Assembly: GCA_902775135.1 (NCBI GenBank) | Contig: CACYKY010000006.1 | Coordinates: forward strand, 1-64,000 | Origin: an uncultured Bacteroidota bacterium | Lineage (GTDB): Bacteria > Bacteroidota > Bacteroidia > Bacteroidales > P3 | Reading direction: 5' to 3' | DNA: 64,000 nucleotides | Shown here: in pieces, positions 58,652 through 64,000 of the stretch | Position numbering within the stretch: position 1 is the stretch's first letter | Layout of the letters: every line of letters begins with the position of its first letter | Notes under the pieces: model-generated | Databases searched by the model: none | Told to the model about the DNA's origin: nothing | Seen by the model: the letters and a program-made list of their open reading frames with translations, nothing else | Made by a program: the position numbers and the translations under genes

Positions 58652-59777
58652 TTTATTTATTATCACAACTTTTCTGGGGCTTTTGGCTTGCGGTCAGAGT
58701 AATCAGAATAATTCGAGTAATCCGGATACTCAGAGTATTCAGAATACTCAGAATGATTCGATTTCCCTCGACGAGGCCATCGGCGAGATGCTGCTGGTGG
58801 GGTTCCGCGGAACGGCAATTGACAGCACGAACCATATCTGGCGCGACATCCGCGACTACTATGTGGGCAGCGTCATCCTCTTCGACTACGACGCCCCCAC
58901 AGGCACCCGCGGCCGCAACATCAAGGGAGCCCAGCAGGTGAAAGCCCTCTGTGCGCAGTTGCGCGCGCTCAACCCCTCCCTGCTCATCGGCATCGACCAG
59001 GAGGGAGGCAGCGTCAGCCGCCTCAGCACACGCTACGGATTTCCCAACATCATGTCGGCACAGAAAAGCGCGACCTTGGGCCCCGACACCGTGCGCCATT
59101 ATGCACGGCTCACCGCCAAATTGCTCCACGACCTCGGCATCAACCTCAACTTCGCCCCCGTGGCCGATGTCAATGTCAACCCTTCCTGCCCCGTCATCGG
59201 AGGCATGGGACGCTCCTTCTCGGCCGACACCGCTGTGGTGGCCCGCTGCTGCGCCCTCTGGATCGATGAGCAGCGCGCCCAAGGAGTTGTGAGCTGTCTG
59301 AAGCATTTCCCCGGTCATGGTAGCGCCAAGGGCGACACCCACAAGGGGTTGGTGGACGTCACCGAGACCTGGCAGCGTCGCGAGTTGGCCCCCTACCGCA
59401 ACAGCGGCCTCGACGAGCAGACCATGGTGATGACTGCCCACGTTATCAACCGCCAACTCGACCCTGCGGGCCTGCCCGCATCCCTCTCGCCGAAGATTAC
59501 CTCTTACCTGCGCGACAGCATTGGTTTCCATGGAGTCATCGTTACCGACGACCTGGCCATGGGTGCCATCAGCGGCCAGTACAGCCTGGAACAGACCGTG
59601 CGCATGGCCCTCGAGGCCGGCGCCGACCTGCTGTGTCTAAGCAACAACGGCGGCCACTACGACCCTAACATCGTACCCAAGGTGGTGAAGATCATCAAGA
59701 AACTCGTCGCCGACGGCACCGTCAGCGAAGAGCGCATCCGGCAGTCGGCCCGCCGCATCCGCTCCCTCGTGCGGTAA
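58644..59777 (+). CDS. Glycoside hydrolase family 3 lipoprotein, NagZ-like beta-N-acetylhexosaminidase
   Basis: 377 aa, starting with TTG. The lipobox LLACG (Cys at about residue 16) is followed by an Asn/Ser/Gln-rich spacer (about 17-40), then a single GH3 TIM-barrel with IGIDQEGGSVSRL and NLNFAPVADVN. The diagnostic NagZ loop KHFPGHGSAKGDTHKGLVDV supplies the catalytic Asp-His pair, and VIVTDDLAMGAI carries the nucleophile region. NagZ removes terminal GlcNAc from muropeptides. This one is exported and lipid-anchored, so it acts in the periplasm or on the surface. There is no alternative ATG ahead of the lipobox, which supports the TTG. It is 17 nt from recR. Confidence 0.85.
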   Translation: MKVLFIITTFLGLLACGQSNQNNSSNPDTQSIQNTQNDSISLDEAIGEMLLVGFRGTAIDSTNHIWRDIRDYYVGSVILFDYDAPTGTRGRNIKGAQQVKALCAQLRALNPSLLIGIDQEGGSVSRLSTRYGFPNIMSAQKSATLGPDTVRHYARLTAKLLHDLGINLNFAPVADVNVNPSCPVIGGMGRSFSADTAVVARCCALWIDEQRAQGVVSCLKHFPGHGSAKGDTHKGLVDVTETWQRRELAPYRNSGLDEQTMVMTAHVINRQLDPAGLPASLSPKITSYLRDSIGFHGVIVTDDLAMGAISGQYSLEQTVRMALEAGADLLCLSNNGGHYDPNIVPKVVKIIKKLVADGTVSEERIRQSARRIRSLVR

Positions 59778-59884
59778 GAAAAAATGTTAAAAGTGTGAGC
59801 CCAAAAAGGCAGTTCGTACTCTTTATAGTGTATGGGGGTAATTGACCCCATCCGGATAGAGAGAAATCGATTCATTAAAAAACT

Positions 59885-60301
59885 ATGATTATGTCACACA
59901 ACATTATGAAAAGTATGGCTGTCGTCGCCCTGAGCACCTTGCTGCTAACGGGCTGCAGTAAAGAAAACAGGGTTCCCCATGCAACCGATGTTTTTACTTC
60001 GGGTTGCCTTGACACCAAATTTGAAGAGGATGAGGAGCAATGGAAGGTGTATTGGAATCAAGGAAATCTGATTGTCGCACACATGGGATGGATGGTTCCT
60101 TGCGACCTGCACGACGTGACGGTCGACATCGATGTGGAAGGCTCTATAGTAACCATCAACGAATGCGGACATGGTGGCGAGGTTGACTGCATCTGCAATC
60201 GATACAACACCTTCAACCTTGTCGGCCTCGACCACGGCACCTATACCTTTGTCTTCAAGGTCTGCGGGGAAGAAATGCACCGACAGGAATATACCATTTA
60301 A
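59885..60301 (+). CDS. Small lipoprotein, unknown function
   Basis: 138 aa. The signal sequence ends in the lipobox LLLTGCSKE. The mature part is beta-rich with five Cys (for example in TSGCLDTKF, CGHGGEVDCIC and KVCGEE) and ends HRQEYTI. The pattern GLDHGTYTFVFKV resembles the last strand of an immunoglobulin-like or BACON-type fold. I do not recognise a family. ATGs at 59885, 59891 and 59906 could all start it. It lies 107 nt after the GH3 gene, with a short hairpin (59835-59849) between, and is followed by a strong hairpin. Confidence 0.7.
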   Translation: MIMSHNIMKSMAVVALSTLLLTGCSKENRVPHATDVFTSGCLDTKFEEDEEQWKVYWNQGNLIVAHMGWMVPCDLHDVTVDIDVEGSIVTINECGHGGEVDCICNRYNTFNLVGLDHGTYTFVFKVCGEEMHRQEYTI

Positions 60302-60327
60302 ATCCTTGGGATATAAACTTTTATTCA

Positions 60328-60357
60328 CGAAACGGCAAAAAACATTTTGCCGTTTCG
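60328..60357 (+). terminator. 13-bp hairpin between the lipoprotein gene and recA
   Basis: CGAAACGGCAAAA-AACA-TTTTGCCGTTTCG is a perfect stem 26 nt after the lipoprotein stop. Its right arm contains the TTTTG -33 element of the recA promoter, so the two signals overlap. Confidence 0.65.
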
Positions 60358-60376
60358 ACATTTATGTGTATCTTTG
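60345..60376 (+). promoter_or_regulatory. recA promoter
   Basis: TTTTG (60345-60349) and TATCTTTG (60369-60376) are 19 bases apart, an ideal Bacteroidota promoter. It predicts a start near 60383, giving a 48-nt leader. I see no LexA-like palindrome. Confidence 0.8.
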
Positions 60377-60430
60377 CACTTATCGACAATAAGCAAACAT
60401 AAATAATAACACATTAAACGATTGAACATT

Positions 60431-61464
<1,034 letters not shown>

Positions 61465-61465
<1 letters not shown>

Positions 61466-63648
61466 TGTACGTCATTGACGAAGAACGAGAAGAGCGCGAC
61501 ATACAGGCCAAATACGAAGAACTCATCGAAGCCTGTCAAGCGTTGAAGCCCCTCACAAAGGACGAGGAGGCCAATATCTTCCGTGCCTTCCAAATGGCCA
61601 AGAAAGCCCATGCCGGCACCCGTCGCAAGAGCGGCGAGCCCTATATCTTCCATCCGTTGGCGGTGGCCCTCATCGCCGCCAAGGAGGTGGGACTCGGCCC
61701 CACGGCCGTCATCTGCGCCCTGCTGCACGATGTGGTGGAGGACACCGACATTACCCTCGACGAGCTGCGCATGGTTTTCGGCGACCGCGTGGCACGCATC
61801 GTCGACGGTGTGACAAAGATTGAGGATGTGATGGTGTTGCAGCAGTCGGAGAGCAAGCAAGCTGAGAACTATCGCAAGATACTGCTCTCGATGTGCAACG
61901 ACGCCTATGTCATCTTCCTCAAGCTCTGCGACCGTCTGCACAACATGCGCACCCTCGGGTCGATGAAGGAGACCAAGAAACTCATCATAGCCTCCGAGAC
62001 CTCCTACCTCTATATCCCCCTGGCTCACCGGCTGGGACTTTACACCATCAAGACCGAGTTGGAGGAGTTGGTGATGAAATACACCAACCCCGAGAAATAC
62101 AACGAGATAGCTGCCAAGATAGCCGCTACGGCGGGTACCGGTGAGCAACTCCACAAATGTCTGGTCGACCCCGTACGCCAGATGCTCGACGCCCACGGAT
62201 TCCAGTACACCATCAAGACCCGCGTCAAATCGGTCTACAGCTGCTGGAAGAAGATTGAGAACAAGCATGTCTCCTTCGAAGAAATCTACGACCTCTACGC
62301 CATGCGCATCATACTCCACGGCGTACCCCGCGAGAAAGAGAAAGAGGAGTGCTTCAAGGTCTACGCCCTCATCTCCGAGCAGTTCGACCCCAACCCCACA
62401 CGCTTCCGCGACTGGATTACCCACCCCAAAAACAACGGCTACGAGAGTCTTCAGACCACCGTCATGACTCCCATAGGCACATGGGTGGAGATACAGATAC
62501 GCACCGAGCGTATGGACACCATCGCCGAAAAGGGTATGGCGGCCCACTTCCTCTACAAAGAGGCGCACCCCGAGGAGAACATCGAGAACAACCCCGTCGA
62601 GGAGTGGCTGCAGCAGATACGCACCTCGCTCGAACAGAGCGACAAGAGCGCCCTCGACTTGGTGGAGGAATTCAAGGAAGCCCTCTATACTAAAGAGATA
62701 TACCTCTTCACCCCCAAGGGAAAGACCATCACGCTACCCAGTCGCAGTACGGTACTTGATTTCGCCTACGCCATCCATACCGACCTCGGCGACCATTGCA
62801 TCGGAGCCAAGGTCAACGCCCGCGTCGTCAGCCGCAACGAGCGCCTCCACACCGGCGACCAGGTGCAGGTGCTCACCACCGCCAACACCCTGCCCACGGA
62901 AGAGTGGCTAGGCCAATGCCAGACCCCCCATGCCAAAGAGGCCATCAAGGATTTCCTTCGCTCACACAAAAAAGAGTATGCCGCCGAAGGCCGCCGTCGC
63001 CTCAAGGGCTACATGGACAAGCTGCACCTCAAGGACAACCCCCAGAACTGGGGCCAGCTGAAACGCTTCCTCGGCAACGCGTCGGACATCGACGTGCTCT
63101 ACGACCTGGCCGTCGGCGCCGTCACCGAACACCAGGTGGCCGAATGCTTCGGCAAGGCACGCCCCAAGCCCAACCTCATCTTCCTCGACCACTACAAGGA
63201 GGAGAACACCCCCTTCCTGCTCGACAAAGAGTATGAGCACCTGCCCACCGAGACAGCCTCGTGCTGCAAGCCCGTGCAGGGCGACCAGGTGGTGGGCATC
63301 GTGCAGGGCGACCGCATCATGGTGCACCGCACCAACTGCCGCGAAGCCATGAACGAGATGGCCAACCACGAGAACCACATCGTCCGTGCCAAATGGCGTC
63401 CTGGCGAACAGCTCTCCCTCCTCACCGGCATATCCCTCACCGCCATCGACCGCAAAGGCCTCCTACAGGAGATTACAGGCCACATCTCCGAGGAGCTGGA
63501 CCTCAACATGCGTGCCATCACACTTGAAGCCTCCGAAGGCGTGGCCCGCGGCATCATCATGCTATATGTCAACAATGTGGAAGGCCTCAACGGCCTGATT
63601 GAGAAACTGAAATCCATCGATGGAATCGAAGACGTCAGACGCATTTGA
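61465..63648 (+). CDS. RelA/SpoT homologue, (p)ppGpp synthetase/hydrolase
   Basis: 727 aa. The HD hydrolase domain (about residues 45-190) has HPLAVA and LLHDVVEDTD, and also LCDRLHNMRT. The synthetase domain (about 230-370) has RVKSVYSCWKK, EIYDLYAMRI, GYESLQTTV and VEIQIRT. A TGS domain (about 405-465, IYLFTPKGKTITLP) and a C-terminal zinc-finger/ACT part (CCKPVQGDQVVGI, then the ACT near RKGLLQEITGHISEE) follow. HD landmarks look intact, so a bifunctional Rel-type enzyme is likely. It overlaps recA by one base, and mazG begins inside its 3' end. The pairing with mazG is meaningful because E. coli MazG and RelA both touch (p)ppGpp metabolism. Confidence 0.93.
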
Positions 63649-64000
63649 AAGACTTTCGGACATTCTGGACACCCTCCGAAAAGAATGTCCGTGGGACCGG
63701 AAACAGACCATGAAGTCGCTCCGCTACCTCACCATCGAGGAGGTGCACGAACTGAGCGAAGCCATCGTACAAATTGAAAATTTAAAATTGAAAATTGAAA
63801 ACGGCGACGCGGACGAAGAGTCGGCAAAGTCTCAATTTTCAACTTTCAATTTTCAATTGATGAAGGAACTCGGCGACCTGGCTATGCACATCCTTTTCTA
63901 CTGCAAGATAGCCGAGGAGGAAGGCCTTTTCAGCACCGCCGACGTATACAACGCCATCAGCGACAAACTCATCTCCCGCCACCCCTTCATCTACGACAAG
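63620..64000 (+). CDS. mazG: MazG nucleoside triphosphate pyrophosphohydrolase, 3' end outside window
   Basis: 127 codons are present and the frame is open to the edge. RKECPWDRKQTMKSLRYLTIEEVHELSEAI followed by KELGDLAMHILFYCKIAEEEG and SRHPFIYDK is the MazG motif set, with the metal ligands (EExxE and ExxD) present. MazG hydrolyses NTPs to NMP and pyrophosphate. It starts 29 nt inside the RelA/SpoT gene. Residues about 51-80, between the two ligand helices, are encoded by an AT-rich inverted repeat and its spacer and read QIENLKLKIEN and QFSTFNFQL. The frame is kept throughout. E. coli-type MazG has a much shorter loop here. Confidence 0.88.
   Translation, partial: MESKTSDAFERLSDILDTLRKECPWDRKQTMKSLRYLTIEEVHELSEAIVQIENLKLKIENGDADEESAKSQFSTFNFQLMKELGDLAMHILFYCKIAEEEGLFSTADVYNAISDKLISRHPFIYDK
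63770..63859. repeat. AT-rich inverted repeat inside the mazG coding region
   Basis: The left arm (63770-63802) is built from AAATTGAAAATT-type units; the right arm (63832-63859) is its imperfect reverse complement (TCAATTTTCAACTTTCAATT and onward). About 29 nt of normal GC content lies between. The arms match the repeat at 58618-58651. The flanking DNA is GC-rich mazG sequence, so the block stands out clearly. Confidence 0.8.

Overview
The window is from a Bacteroidota genome, most likely an uncultured or poorly characterised member of Bacteroidales. Five lines of evidence support this. Several intergenic gaps carry the Bacteroidota promoter form TTTG-N19-20-TAnnTTTG. There are type 9 secretion (T9SS) sorting domains of both type A and type B, fimbrillin/GLUG-type lipoproteins, a GldA-like ABC ATPase, and a tryptophanase very like those of gut Bacteroides. 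Coding DNA is GC-rich and intergenic DNA strikingly AT-rich. I see no rRNA, tRNA, CRISPR array, insertion sequence or prophage.

Layout. (1) 1-7809 (-): the 5' part of a giant secreted protein built of fibronectin III and choice-of-anchor-J modules, running off the left edge. (2) 8355-12240 (-): a compact operon of cell-wall amidase with two SPOR domains, GldA-like ATPase, pyrF and a small membrane protein, ending at a terminator. It is divergent from lptD-merR (12357-15249, +) across an unusual symmetric promoter region. (3) 15435-43141 (-): a 27-kb surface-protein island. It holds a small nucleotidyltransferase, then three giant proteins (1694, 2385 and 4037 aa) dominated by a repeated [VI][YF]GGG glycine motif, then a 65-aa peptide and a GLUG-type lipoprotein. 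Only the 4037-aa protein has a recognisable T9SS sorting domain. (4) 43737-45740 (+): a small DUF6922-like gene and tryptophanase with a long leader. (5) 45882-54680 (+): a 2932-aa multidomain protein with a T9SS type B (CHU_C) terminus. (6) 54914-64000: housekeeping genes, namely hpf and xerC (-), and pgm, recR, a GH3 lipoprotein, a small lipoprotein, recA, a RelA/SpoT homologue and the start of mazG (all +).

How it fits together. Core envelope, DNA-repair, stringent-response and carbohydrate genes flank three blocks of very large exported repeat proteins, which make up about two thirds of the window. The GGG-repeat trio is the least explained part and the best candidate for a novel system: probably giant beta-solenoid surface or secreted proteins made from one transcription unit or two adjacent ones, coupled by an ATGA overlap to a small peptide and a lipoprotein. 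A second notable feature is an AT-rich inverted repeat sitting in frame inside the mazG coding region.

Limits. Domain names come from reading translated motifs by eye, without profile searches. Repeat counts and domain edges are approximate. Transcription starts are inferred from promoter motifs only.
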